A DNA stretch of 64,000 bases from Setoptus koraiensis. Lineage: Eukaryota; Arthropoda. The translations under genes and the position numbers were made by a program. Location: NCBI GenBank assembly GCA_048013815.1, contig CM106586.1, positions 5,952,001-6,016,000 of the forward strand, written 5' to 3'. The notes under the pieces were generated by a model. The model was given only the letters and a program-made list of their open reading frames with translations, made no database searches and had not been told where the DNA came from. Below, in pieces: positions 50,549-61,725 of this stretch. How positions within the stretch are numbered: position 1 is the first letter of the stretch; each line of letters opens with the position of its first letter.

Positions 50549-52337
50549 TCAGTCTATGTCGGTTTCTTGTTGCTCGCCTGACTCTAGCGTCAGTGTTGCA
50601 CTTGCCGGATTGGTGGGCTCGTATTCGTATGATTCATAGATGGACGGCGAACGAGGCAATTGTTTGTTGGCCGTTTCTTCGGCGCTTTCGCCATCTTGCG
50701 CATCAAACGGCGTCTTCACCAAATAGGTGGTCAGTCTGCCCTTGCCTTTGACCTCTATGGGGCCCCGGCATTCAACCTCAAATTGACCGTGTTCCATGAG
50801 TATGCCCGCCATGTGCTCTGTCACCTGTATTCTGCCCATCATGCCGTTGCTTTCTAAACGAGACGCTGTGTTCACTGTGTCGCCCCAAATGTCGTATTGC
50901 GGCTTCGAGGCACCTACAAATCAAAGTGATCAAATCAAAATTATGGCCACAAATCATCACGTTGTTNNNNNNNNNNNNNNNNNNNNNNNNNNNNNNNNNN
51001 NNNNNNNNNNNNNNNNNNNNNNNNNNNNNNNNNNNNNNNNNNNNNNNNNNNNNNNNNNNNNNNNNNNNNNNNNNNNNNNNNNNNNNNNNNNNNNNNNNNN
51101 NNNNNNNNNNNNNNNNNNNNNNNNNNNNNNNNNNNNNNNNNNNNNNNNNNNNNNNNNNNNNNNNNNNNNNNNNNNNNNNNNNNNNNNNNNNNNNNNNNNN
51201 NNNNNNNNNNNNNNNNNNNNNNNNNNNNNNNNNNNNNNNNNNNNNNNNNNNNNNNNNNNNNNNNNNNNNNNNNNNNNNNNNNNNNNNNNNNNNNNNNNNN
51301 NNNNNNNNNNNNNNNNNNNNNNNNNNNNNNNNNNNNNNNNNNNNNNNNNNNNNNNNNNNNNNNNNNNNNNNNNNNNNNNNNNNNNNNNNNNNNNNNNNNN
51401 NNNNNNNNNNNNNNNNNNNNNNNNNNNNNNNNNNNNNNNNNNNNNNNNNNNNNNNNNNNNNNNNNNAGGATGAATTTGAGCCAAACGTTGACACGAATGA
51501 ATATGCTTGTAGCTGTCATGGCCATGATGATAGTGAACGTGTAATACTTAAAAAAAGAATAATTTTTAAATTTCGTGAGACAATTAGCTGAGATTATGGT
51601 ACAAATTGATCGGCTCAATCATAATTGCATGATTATATCAATGGCAAGTTGTTCCAGTGACTCACCCAGGCGAAGGCGCAATTCATCGACTCTATATGGC
51701 TCACATCCACATTACCATCGCTGTTCAGTCTTTCATCCGGCTGCCAAACATCGCGCCATCAATTAAATTCAATTAGATTACCATTAAATATTGATCACCT
51801 ATCGACATGCATGTAATATGTCAGCCATTGTAGAGTGCACTTACCACTATCAGGTCCACTAATTGCAGCATGGTCAATGAGGCGGATATTATCAGCCAGA
51901 GAAGAATCCTGAATTGGCCGCCAATCTGGCCAGATCATCATTTCGTTTTTATTGATTGAAAAAGAGGAACTTGTAAGCGTCAAATGCGATAAATGCATGT
52001 CAGTTTGGTCGGAGGACAAGTTTGAGACATGTGTCAAACAGTATCGGCGCTTATTATCACTTGGCCTCAACCCGTTATCGATAAACAATAAGAGTCGCCG
52101 GCCCTATGAAGACCACGAGGATAAGAATAGCAAGTGAAAAATTTGCTGCCAATCAACAAAATGTAACTGCATTGTTGGATATAAACAATGATACTTGTTG
52201 TGAATCACGTGTGCTCTTTGTTGGACATGGCAACAATAGAGGCCCACCTCGAAATCGATTCAGATCGCCGATTCTTGCTGCTTTGGTGACACATTGTTGC
52301 CTAAGAAAGAATGCAGAGAAAGAAAGAAATGGGCAAT

Positions 52338-52419
<82 letters not shown>

Positions 52420-55400
52420 GACAATGAACACAAAAGTCACTGAAAACCGACCGGGCAGGTTCAATTTGGGATTGGCCGGCAACGAATGACAAGCAGCGAC
52501 CACACAACTAGTGTTCTCACATGGCCAATCACAATCAGTCGGGCTGCTGTCATCAGGTTCGCTATAACTAAACAAATGGCCTCACAGTCAAAAGTTAATC
52601 TGTTCACTTTACGAGCCAATCCGACGCTAATCCGATTTGGTTAAACTACCAATAAACTAATAAAGAGTCAACTGCAACTCGTTTGAACAATCATCGATGA
52701 ATAAATTGAATCACCAACAGCGACTTGTTCGTTGCGTCATCAATGGCCGTAGTTTATAAACAATCTCTAATATCATGTAAAAATGTATTTATATGTGATG
52801 CAATATACAAATAATGAGAATTAAAGAGAATTATTCTCAAATGGTTTGCAACTCACCTTCAATTGTTTCCAATAAATGTAAATAAGTGAGATTATGATTG
52901 TTATAATGATAAATGCAAAACCAATGCATGTGTGACTGTAAATGGGCATGCCTGGTATTAGGCATCTAATGGCCAATATTGATAATGTTATTAGTCCAAC
53001 ACAAATGAGATACAAGTGAAACAATGGATCAAATTGGCTAGTTCTGTTCTTTTTGCCGCCAGCTTTGCCACGATTGCAATTGATAAAAAAGAACTGCTTC
53101 CAGGCCCTACATACGTTACGAATAACGATATAACAAATAAATGAACGTGTAAATATGCATGTTAGATAAACAAAGTGTTATAAACAAAGAGATAATACAT
53201 CGCCGATTTAGATTGAACCGATTGATTAGATTTGCTATCACTACGGTCGATATTGAATGATTAAATAATAAGTAGTAATAATAATAAGTAGTCGCATCTC
53301 ATGCCTCGCTCTGCAAGAAACCGAAACGTATGAGATATACGAGATGTAACAAAGCTAAACTAATCATCGTGGGGCAAAAAAAGGGCATCCGGATAAGTAG
53401 TCGAGGGTTGTTGACTGCGTTACTTTTAGCAGAGAAAAACTATTGCTGGCAATATTATTACAGGGGAACTTTTCTGCCGATTAACTGTTTTCAGAGGCGA
53501 CACCCAAAAGCCAAGTGACTAGCACCAGCGATCTAAGCATGTCTCATCAGACCAATGCGACTGAATGACAGACTGATCCGGCAACTTGACTGCTCTTCTA
53601 AAGTCTACATTCCAGTCCAATATCAGTACCGACAACGCTGAAATCACCTGTTCAAGCGACTCTGGCAACTCGGGCTGCTCTGGCCATTTTGCCTCATTGA
53701 TTGATCGACCATAATAGGCAATAAAACAAAATGGACAGCTAATTAAATGCACATGTGCACTGGCCAGGTGAGTGTTGGCTACAATTAAGGGCCAATGTTG
53801 TAATCGCTGTGCGATGGTGAGTACATTTGAATGGCATTTGACTTTGATTTTAGTTAGTGTCGTTGTCTGATGTTGTTGTTGATTGTTGTTGGCTCGGCTC
53901 GCTTTGAGTCGATGGCCTATAGAGTGGCCTCAATGGCGAGATTTCCCATGAGATGTTGGCACATCTATTCGCAAACGAATCTAACGAAAACAATTGAGAT
54001 ATATATGTATTGTTTATATGTTGTTTATATATGATCAACGACGTGAGCCAATAAACAAGGATAGAAAAAACGTTTCGCTGTATAGCTCGTGTTTGGGTCA
54101 TGTTCAGCCGTGTTTAGCCGTGTTTGGCATTTGACGCGAGTGACTGTGAAAATGTGTGTCGGTCAGAAGTGACAGAGAATCGCTAAACGATGATGATAAA
54201 GGTATGATGATGAGATGATAGATAAATGATGGGCCAATTAGGCCCAATAGCCCGCCGAAACAATTGCAATTGATCGCGGGGGCGGCAACACATCAAAAAA
54301 CAACAACTTGCTACAACAAAACAAATTATTGCTGATTGCTGATTGTTGCTCGTTGCTGATTGTTGCTTGTTTCTCGTTGTTTGCATGTTGCCGACCGTCA
54401 TATAATCAAGGTAATAATGGCAATCACTCATACTGTTTATGTTTTCTTGCACGCTCACAACACGCCCGATAACAACTTGCTATAATGCGCCATCATGGAC
54501 GTTCAAACGCTCACAATATCTGGCACAAGTCTAACAGGTAAAACAATTAATCAATTAATTGATGCCTCTATAACTGATAGGGCCAGGTAAACTGGCGACC
54601 ATAAATAAAAAGCAGATCACCCAGTGCTATAGGCGCTAAGGATAGAGGGAGAGCCCGCACAAGACCGCTGGCGACATTTCAGCGTCAGCAGCATTGTTTT
54701 TGGTCGATTGCAACAGCCGATTTTGCTGATCAACTTACTGTCCGAGGGGCATGTTTCCAATGGCCGATTTCATGGTTGAGTCCACTTTGGCGTGTATCTC
54801 TCTATACTTTTTCAAGCTCGTCTCCAGAGCGAGGCGTCGTTGAGCGAAATTCATGGCGTCGCTTGTCGAGCGTCCCTACACACATTTGTTGCACAACATT
54901 TTATAGGTGCGTAGATAAGATTATACATATGTGATAGGTAATAATAATAATTATGACATATATCAACAATTAGCTCACTATAAACATTGGCAATAATACC
55001 TACTCTGAGTTTCTCGATGTGCGCCTTGAGTTTCTCTGTTTGACCCCGTCGTTTAGCCATGGGCGACGCAGATAAATCGCTGGTGCTTACACTAATCCTT
55101 TCGGATATTAGATATGTTATCTCTGAGCCGCTTGTTGGTTGCGTTGAGGTTATAATTAAATTATCGCGCCGTTTGTCATTCTTAGGTATGAGATCCAATG
55201 TTCGTTGAGTGATATGTACAAAACCCGGCTGACCGTTGTGCTCCATCCTGTTTGCCTTCATGGCATCTATGGACCAAATGTCGAATTGCCATTTTCGTAA
55301 GCCGAGCAAGCCGGACAAAACAGAGCCCGAATTAACGCCAATGCGCATATCGATGTCCACCTGGCGAAGCTGACGGACAGAACTGCGAATATGTTTTAAA

Positions 55401-57242
55401 GGGAATACAATGGGTATTCAGGTTAGCATAAATGTATGAGCAGTGGGCGAGCAAATTCAAACGACAAGACAGTGGCGCGCTACGAAATATCCGGATATTT
55501 CAACCAGAAGTTGTGCAATATTCAAATATCGCATAACGAGCATTTATCGGGGCATTGATCGGAGGTTGGAGGGTACCCACTTGATGATCTTGATCATGTC
55601 GAGGCCCATCATGAGGCTGTTGATGGCATGGTCGATGTCGAATACTGGCAGGCCCGACACACAATAGTAACAGTCGCCCAGTAGCTTTATTCTGAGACAT
55701 TTGTTTTTCTCTGCGGACTCATCGAAGCGCCCATACAATTCATTGAGTGTTTCCACCAGTTCGGCGGGACGTAATTTGTCCGTTAGTGTCATCGAATTGA
55801 CAATGTCAGCATACAAAATGGTGACATTCTCGTATTTTTCCACATATAAATTGTAGAAGGGCTTAAATGGTGTCGCTTGTTGCTTGTACATTCGCGAAAT
55901 GGCATTTCTAATTTCGTCTCTAATTTGCTCTATCAAGTGCTGAGGAAAACACGATCTCAACAATTGCTCTTGTTGCTCTTTCTCATAATTCAATTTATAC
56001 GTAGACTGTATGCAGTAGCGATGATTTAAAAAGGTCCTCCTAGTGGCTATTTCAAGTAGAAATGTTATCTGAAAGCCAATCATGGCACTAGAGGCATAGA
56101 AAATAATATCGGCCACTGAGTATTGTGTCAGAAAGTCGGCCTTACAGTTGTTGTCCAAACGACTAATGTATGTGACGATAATCTCCAACGATGCTATCAC
56201 TATTGTCGCCGCACAAGATTGAATACGCGACGGAAATGGGAGAAAGACATGATTTGTTATAATGAGATAATAGGTGAGCCTGATGCGCGCCAACGGCGTT
56301 GATTGGTCGTTGACAAGTGCACATATGGCGCCGCCTGTTGACAGGTAAACATGGTTGGGATGAAGATACATTCAATCGGTTATTAATTAATATGTATTTA
56401 TAATATAATTAGTTTGATATATTTGCCTGAGGAGCTGGTGTTACTCACTGGCTTCGGCAAAAATCATAGCCAGCAGCACCGCCAGAGAGGCCATGGTGCG
56501 CGAAAATTTCGACCTCATCCATATTTTGTTGAACCAGATCAGTGTTAGGAATGCGCCAAAGACAAACAGTGATGCCAGTCTCATGAGTGCGGGCACTGAC
56601 GATATTTTCAAATATTGTTATAGATAGAAGAGAGTGAAAGTGTATATTAGATAATATATTCGAGACGTGGCAAACTTTCCACTGATGGTGTTTAGACAAC
56701 GGTAGAAAGTTCGAGCAAAGTCAGCCAACAGGTGAATGGTGTAGATGGGGCCTATCCACCTATCGTATGTAGCAAGTACATAGGGTGCTCGGGGTGCAGG
56801 GGAAACACTCACGTGGGTAGAGGTCGCTATAACGGGACAACAGGTACACTATGACCGCGCCCGCATTGAATATAATGTTCAATATTAATAGTACTACGAA
56901 AAAGGATTGTTGCAAGCGTGCCTGATAGGTGTGAAATAAACTCTCGGAATGTGTCAGTTTGAACTCTCGTCTCAAATCCTTCCACGACCATTTAGAGTTG
57001 ACGTCCAAATCTTGCTCCTCGTCGTGTTCTGTGGTCTCGTTTGTGCTCCAATCATCGCGATCTGGGCCGGTGTGGCTGTTGAGCGAAGCAAAATGATTTG
57101 TTTCATCTTGCGTCGTGAATCCTGTGTCGAGATTGCTTGTCGAAGATCCGCCAATATACAGATAATTATCATTGTCGAGATTGTTGTTGTCTATGTCGCT
57201 GCCAGAATTTGCATCCCAGAATCTTTCATTATTATACATCAT
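50549..57242 (-). CDS. Transmembrane adenylyl cyclase (class III), 11 visible exons, interrupted by assembly gap
   Basis: Exons (5' to 3'): 57242-56813, 56751-56683, 56595-56449, 56334-55581, 55382-55004, 54875-54739, 53106-52857, 51925-51845, 51740-51666, 51546 into the gap, and 50913-50549. Phases agree at every junction outside the gap. The enzyme makes cAMP from ATP at the plasma membrane under G-protein control. Visible: acidic/Asn-rich N-terminus, first membrane cluster, C1 domain with metal-binding Asp in ILYADIV (about 392) and LLGDCYYC (about 436), [11 protein letters not shown], then the second membrane cluster ([14 protein letters not shown]..., [27 protein letters not shown]) and the end of C2 with [13 protein letters not shown] (purine/transition-state Asn and Arg). 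The first part of C2 falls in the gap. It resembles the AC2/Ac76E/ACX group most; subtype unsure. Confidence 0.9.
50967..51466. other. Assembly gap (500 N)
   Basis: Exactly 500 N, a placeholder length rather than a measured one. It removes part of the TM11-12 exon and the start of the C2 catalytic domain of the cyclase. Reading frames that run across it are meaningless. Confidence 0.99.
52340..52416. repeat. CT dinucleotide microsatellite in a cyclase intron
   Basis: About 38 CT units in the 931-bp intron between exons 53106-52857 and 51925-51845. Confidence 0.9.
53567..54484. repeat. ~0.9-kb direct repeat, copy 2 (cyclase intron)
   Basis: Located in the 1632-bp intron between cyclase exons 54875-54739 and 53106-52857, an intron far longer than the others. 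See copy 1 at 48987-49885. The repeat accounts for most of the extra intron length. Confidence 0.9.
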
Positions 57243-58093
57243 GTTGTTGTGATTGTTGTTTGTCCACCAGCGAACCACAAACAAGCAAACAAACAAGATT
57301 TGTAGATAGAGAGGGAGAGAGAAGCGAACAACATTAATTGCACAAGCAACAACAGTAATCCACCTGTCTATGCCAGCTAAAGCCGGGTCGCCTGGCTGGC
57401 TGGCAGGCTCGCTATCAGGCGGCGAGTTGACATGGACATGTTAGTTTAGCGACATGATAGTTTCAGCAGAAACCGTTTAGACAACAAACAATGTTGTTGT
57501 TGTTGTTGTAATCACAATTGTGGCACCACAACGACGACTGGAGGGCGATAGGCGATAGGTGATACAAAACGCAATCATAAAATACAAACAAATATTGAAA
57601 GATGACAAAAGAAGCAGCGAAAAAATGTGTTTTCGTTTGAATCGCGCGCGCCTCTGTCTGCTAGCTAAATCACGGTTACACTTACACTGCACAAACATGA
57701 ATCGGCCAGTGCGGGAGGTTAATCTCGCTGTTTGTCTGTCTGCCCGTCCGTCTGGCTGGCTGTTTGTTAGCACAGCACTGCTTTGGATGTTGATCGTCAG
57801 TCAACCTATTTACGCACACTGTACTTATAATACATGATATAATTATTCAATCGTCATTTTGTTGAACAATCATTGTACATTGCTGACGATATTCAACATT
57901 TTCCAGAAGATTTGCCCACAAGATATTATCGTATATTTCTTGTCATACTGTAGTGTGTATCAATCAATTAACTAACACACACGCAACAATCACCGGATAA
58001 TAACACTGTACCAATTATCTCTCTTTTCCTCTCTTGTCACATTTAATAATTACAAACATTTGTCACTCAACCAACAAACATCATTTGTCAGAA
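57243..58093. promoter_or_regulatory. Divergent promoter region between adenylyl cyclase and PAT1-like gene
   Basis: 851 bp between divergent start codons. It contains poly-GTT, a short GA run and CTGGCTGGCTGG repeats. No other exon is seen; the open frame 57559-57837 has no recognisable homology. Confidence 0.55.
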
Positions 58094-59788
58094 ATGGATA
58101 GTGAAAGATTTTGGGACGGCGAAACCGCCGAGGACAATCTAGACGACGAAGATGACATCGGCGGCGATATAGACGCATTCAATGATGAAACATTTGGCAA
58201 TGCCGACGAATGGAACGAGGACGAACACGAAGAGCTCATAGCTCAAGACGAAATATTATCGGGTCCCGCTAGAATCAACACAAACCATCACAATAATAAT
58301 AATAACAACAACAACAACAACAACAATAATAATATGAACAACAACAACAATAATAATAATAATAATTTTAACATAATCAACAACAACAACAACAGAAGCA
58401 TGAGCAACAACAATACCAACGTCAACGATAACAACATTAGCGCCAATACAAACAGTCAGCAACAGTTCAATATGGTGATCGATGATTGCAGTTCAATATT
58501 TAATAATCTTCACATCAGCGCTGGGGCGGCCGCGGCAGCCGCCTTAGCAGCTGCTCACGGACATCCTCAAGGCCCCAGCATCAACGCCCAGTTCCCACAC
58601 CCAGGCCCTAGTGGTATGATTGGATGGAGTCCATTCGGAAGCAAAGATCTCTTTAATAACAGTCCCTATGGCGATCCCGGCGAACTATTAGCCCAGCAAC
58701 AACAATTTCTACTTCAACAACAGCAGCTGCTTCAACAACATATGAGCACACCTAGACTCCCAAAAGTGCAGACAGTAGAAGAGTTGGAGAGGCAGTTTTT
58801 TCTAGAAAGCCAACAGCAAGCAGCTCGCCAGCAACAAGCGGCTGCTTCCAATCAACAAAACAACAACTTGAACAACAACAACAATAATAATAATAACAAC
58901 CACAGCAACAACAGCGGCAACCAGCACCAGCATAATAATAACAAGAGCAGGCGACAACAGAACACATCAACAACAGATACCTCACGAGAGTACGGCCAAC
59001 AATCCTCCTCATCTTCTTCCAGGGGTCATCACACGAGGCAACAGCATCAGTCGGACCAGAAGAGGCATCAGAACCGAGAAAACCAACACCGGGATAACCA
59101 ACACCGAACTAATCAACATCGGGACAACCAACACAGAGATAACCAACACAGAGATAACCAACACAGAGATAACCAACACAGAGACAACCAACACAGAGAC
59201 AACCAACACCGAGATAATCAACACCGAGATAACCAACACCGAGATAACCACCATCACCACCAGAACACTAATAGAATTATTCAAAACGCGCGTCGGGCAC
59301 CCATGATTGTTCCACCCCAAGTGCAACTTGAAGTCATTGAAAAGTCTAAGAATTTGTACTCATTAACGGCAATGCACCCTGAAGAGTTTTTTATGGACAG
59401 AGTGCCTACAAGAAGCGATGGATTTCCTTTCAGAAATCACTCAGTCGAGAATCAAGCACAACATGACGGAGTGCTAAATGATAAAGAGAAAAATTGGCTT
59501 GTTAAAATTCAGCAACAAATTCAGTTACAGTTTGACAATAACATCGAAGAAGACTACTATCATATATTATATCAAATGAAAAAAGGAAATTCTCTTACAT
59601 GCGATCATAATGAACTCACAAACAGGCACCTGCAAATGGTTAACGCGGATACACAGCAGTCGTCAGCATTGTACTCGCCACGACAATTCATTGGTTCACT
59701 TGGCAAAATATCAGTATCTACTGTTAATTGTCCTCGTCAATTGTTGGATATGGGCAATACTAGTGAGCCGGTTACATCGTTTGAATAA
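58094..59788 (+). CDS. PAT1/PATL1-like mRNA decay factor, lacking the C-terminal superhelical domain
   Basis: 564 aa from ATG 58094, single exon. Pat1 proteins bridge deadenylated mRNA, the Lsm1-7 ring and the decapping enzyme in P-bodies. Family signals: acidic N-terminus with AFNDETFG (28-35; the conserved Pat1 N motif that contacts the DDX6 helicase), [31 protein letters not shown] (about 465), DYYHIL, and [20 protein letters not shown] (about 533-552), which matches the end of the proline-rich region of PATL1 (SLGKLTVSSVNNPRK). Protein sequence then stops after 11 more residues, so the Pat-C helical domain (more than 250 aa in relatives) is absent. Poly-Asn tracts and about a dozen QHRDN pentapeptides (about 329-386) fill the centre. 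It ends facing a decayed fragment of the chitin-binding gene. Confidence 0.82.
   Translation: MDSERFWDGETAEDNLDDEDDIGGDIDAFNDETFGNADEWNEDEHEELIAQDEILSGPARINTNHHNNNNNNNNNNNNNNMNNNNNNNNNNFNIINNNNNRSMSNNNTNVNDNNISANTNSQQQFNMVIDDCSSIFNNLHISAGAAAAAALAAAHGHPQGPSINAQFPHPGPSGMIGWSPFGSKDLFNNSPYGDPGELLAQQQQFLLQQQQLLQQHMSTPRLPKVQTVEELERQFFLESQQQAARQQQAAASNQQNNNLNNNNNNNNNNHSNNSGNQHQHNNNKSRRQQNTSTTDTSREYGQQSSSSSSRGHHTRQQHQSDQKRHQNRENQHRDNQHRTNQHRDNQHRDNQHRDNQHRDNQHRDNQHRDNQHRDNQHRDNQHRDNHHHHQNTNRIIQNARRAPMIVPPQVQLEVIEKSKNLYSLTAMHPEEFFMDRVPTRSDGFPFRNHSVENQAQHDGVLNDKEKNWLVKIQQQIQLQFDNNIEEDYYHILYQMKKGNSLTCDHNELTNRHLQMVNADTQQSSALYSPRQFIGSLGKISVSTVNCPRQLLDMGNTSEPVTSFE
59080..59250 (+). repeat. 15-bp coding tandem repeat (QHRDN) in PAT1-like gene
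   Basis: About twelve copies of CAACACMGRGATAAC-type units, keeping the reading frame and encoding Gln-His-Arg-Asp-Asn. Synonymous variants between units show it is not brand new. Confidence 0.9.
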
Positions 59789-59837
59789 CAATAATCCTAG
59801 TGAACTCTGAAATTGATCTAATAAGTACTACGTTAAT

Positions 59838-60224
59838 ATGGTTATTGTGTGTTTGTCGGTTGATTATTATTATTTTTCGAATTGTTGCTACTGGTTGCAG
59901 TTGTGGTTGGATCTGTGGTTGTGCTGTTTGTCGCATTATTTGTCGTCACCCGAACTGTCGTCGCTGTCGATGTTGTGTTTGGCGACAATTGACGATTTGT
60001 ATCGTCGACACGCTAATCAGTATCGCCGTTCTATGATAATCGGTTAGAGATGATGGTTTTGGTTGTAGTTGTTTGGTCGGTTGTCTAGCCAACCAACGAG
60101 CTCTCTGTTGCGTCCAAACTGGCAGTGATCGTTGGTTGTTGTGATTGATTTTCTGCGACGGCTGGTGGTTTATTAGTAGACACTGGCCTTTCCTGCTGTT
60201 TTGCAAGCTCCGAACTGTTGCTTA
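59838..60224 (-). pseudogene. Decayed 3' fragment of the chitin-binding gene (locus B)
   Basis: On the minus strand this matches the last ~385 bp of the CDS at 27568-27952 (text around AACAGTTCGGAGCTTGCA, GTGTCTACTAATAAA, CAACCAACGATCACTGCC). A TTG to TAG change at 60085-60087 stops the original frame, and further substitutions and small indels are present. There is no 5' part, signal peptide or chitin-binding domain. It follows the PAT1 stop in the same tail-to-tail arrangement as at locus A. Confidence 0.88.
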
Positions 60225-60369
60225 TAAATTAAAACCACGGCGGCAAGTTTTGCGATGATAAGAAGGTTTACACAAGTTTCCAATTCAGAACACAATGATT
60301 CTCGCAATAGTAATAAAAAAATTGTTTTGGTCGTCGCATTCACTTTCTCCGACCGTACGATGGTCATGA

Positions 60370-60607
60370 ATATTGATGTGGATATTCATGAATAGATGTG
60401 CATTTTGAGGCAGATTTTCGAACTTTGCGCCTCACTGATTTGGCGCGTTCAGAGCGATTCCAACATGATGTTGTTGTTTTTATTATGACATTTTTATGAC
60501 AGACAACCACTTTTGAATAACATATCAGTCCCCTCTTTTTTAACAATATTGTAACATTTATTTATTTATATATATCATATTTATTCTCGCATCATCATAA
60601 CTCAAGA
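60370..60607 (+). promoter_or_regulatory. Duplicated upstream region of septin B
   Basis: Near-identical inverted copy of 29491-29727. It contains an AT-rich TTTATTTATTTATATATATC stretch just before the start codon. A few substitutions separate the copies, and similarity fades at about 60370. Confidence 0.7.
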
Positions 60608-61570
60608 ATGGCCCCAGTCAAGACGTCCCACGTGGGATTTGATTCATTGCCTGAACAGTATGTGAGCCGGGCCACAAGGCAAGGCTTCTCATTCAACATT
60701 CTTGTAGCGGGTCCAACAGGTATAGGGAAGACCACCCTACTAGACTCCATTTTTGACAACAAATTCCCCGATACATCAACACAAACTCATGATATGGAAC
60801 ATGTCGATCTCAATGTACAGGCCTTTAACTTGGTCAACAATTCTATAAATCTCAAATTAACCATTGTGGAAACAATGGGATTCGCTGACCAATTGGACAA
60901 ATCTGATTGCCATCAGGCGATTGTCCAATACATCGACAATCAGTTCGAGAGTTATCTTCAAGAAGAGCTCAAAGTACAACGTTCAAAATATAAGGACTCC
61001 AAAGATCCTCGCGTCCATTGTTGCATCTATTTAATTGCGCCCACCGGTTATGGGTTGAGATCGGTCGACCTCATCACGATGAAACATCTTCATACTAGAG
61101 TCTGTCTGATACCCGTCATTGCGAAGGCTGATACCCTGACGAAATCTGAGAGAGAAATTTTCAAGACAAAGATAATGAATGAAATAAATCAAAACCATAT
61201 TGAGATTTATCATTTTCCAACGGAGGAACTTGAAAGTACACTGGGTAATAAACACGCCACAAATATTAATGATTTGCTACCTTTTGCTGTCATAGCAAGT
61301 AACGAGTTTGCGAATATCAACAATAAAAAAGTTAGAGTTCGCCACTATCCTTGGGGAGAAGTTCAAATCGAGAACGATGCCCATTCGGATTTTTGTATAT
61401 TGAGAAATTTGGTCCTGTGTACAAACATGGTTAAATTGGTGGAGACCACTGATGATGTTCATTACGAGAGATATCGTCAAGCACGTCTCCAAGAGATGGG
61501 ATTCGCTATGAATGGTGAAAAGTTAAACACATTCGAGCAAGCCTTGGCCGCAAGAAAGGATAACTTGTAA
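60608..61570 (+). CDS. Septin, SEPT6-group GTPase domain, copy B, without coiled coil
   Basis: Intronless, 320 aa. Residues 1 to about 300 are identical to copy A: P-loop GPTGIGKTT (35-43), degenerate G3 ETMGFADQ, AKAD (172-175) and the HYERYRQARLQEMGF end of the septin unique element. Here the natural family continuation follows (TFEQALAARKDNL, compare SLQETYEAKRNEFL in human SEPT6), so B is the parental form. The stop comes just where the C-terminal coiled coil of SEPT6 proteins should start. Either the coiled coil is lost, or CTT|GTAATT is a splice donor to an exon not found before the next, opposite-strand gene. The lack of introns suggests origin by retroposition or intron loss. Septin filaments scaffold cortex and cytokinesis; without the coiled coil this could still join a filament through the G domain. 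Confidence 0.88.
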   Translation: MAPVKTSHVGFDSLPEQYVSRATRQGFSFNILVAGPTGIGKTTLLDSIFDNKFPDTSTQTHDMEHVDLNVQAFNLVNNSINLKLTIVETMGFADQLDKSDCHQAIVQYIDNQFESYLQEELKVQRSKYKDSKDPRVHCCIYLIAPTGYGLRSVDLITMKHLHTRVCLIPVIAKADTLTKSEREIFKTKIMNEINQNHIEIYHFPTEELESTLGNKHATNINDLLPFAVIASNEFANINNKKVRVRHYPWGEVQIENDAHSDFCILRNLVLCTNMVKLVETTDDVHYERYRQARLQEMGFAMNGEKLNTFEQALAARKDNL

Positions 61571-61635
61571 TTTAATTTATTGGCGCTCCTCACATATACT
61601 GCAAGCTGTCTGTTGCCTAACTGGGCAAACATGGC

Positions 61636-61641
61636 AATAAA
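61636..61641 (+). terminator. Poly(A) signal for septin B
   Basis: AATAAA 66 bp past the stop codon. The convergent neighbour has its own signal 46 bp further on. Confidence 0.55.
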
Positions 61642-61681
61642 TGAGACCTGAAGCGAAACAAGATTGGTTGCTTGTGTGCGA

Positions 61682-61687
61682 TTTATT
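61682..61687 (-). terminator. Poly(A) signal for the secreted Asn/Gln-rich gene
   Basis: Minus-strand AATAAA 39 bp after the stop codon at 61726. Confidence 0.55.
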
Positions 61688-61725
61688 GAATTAGATTGGT
61701 TTAATGTCTCTCTCTAACAGATAGT

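Noticed and set aside
50778-51618. Several long frames containing about 170 undefined residues
   Set aside because: They exist only because the 500-N gap contains no stops; the real content is the cyclase exon parts at the gap edges.
59946-60206. Minus-strand 86-codon frame near the PAT1 3' end
   Set aside because: It is the decayed chitin-binding gene copy read in a shifted frame, not an independent gene.
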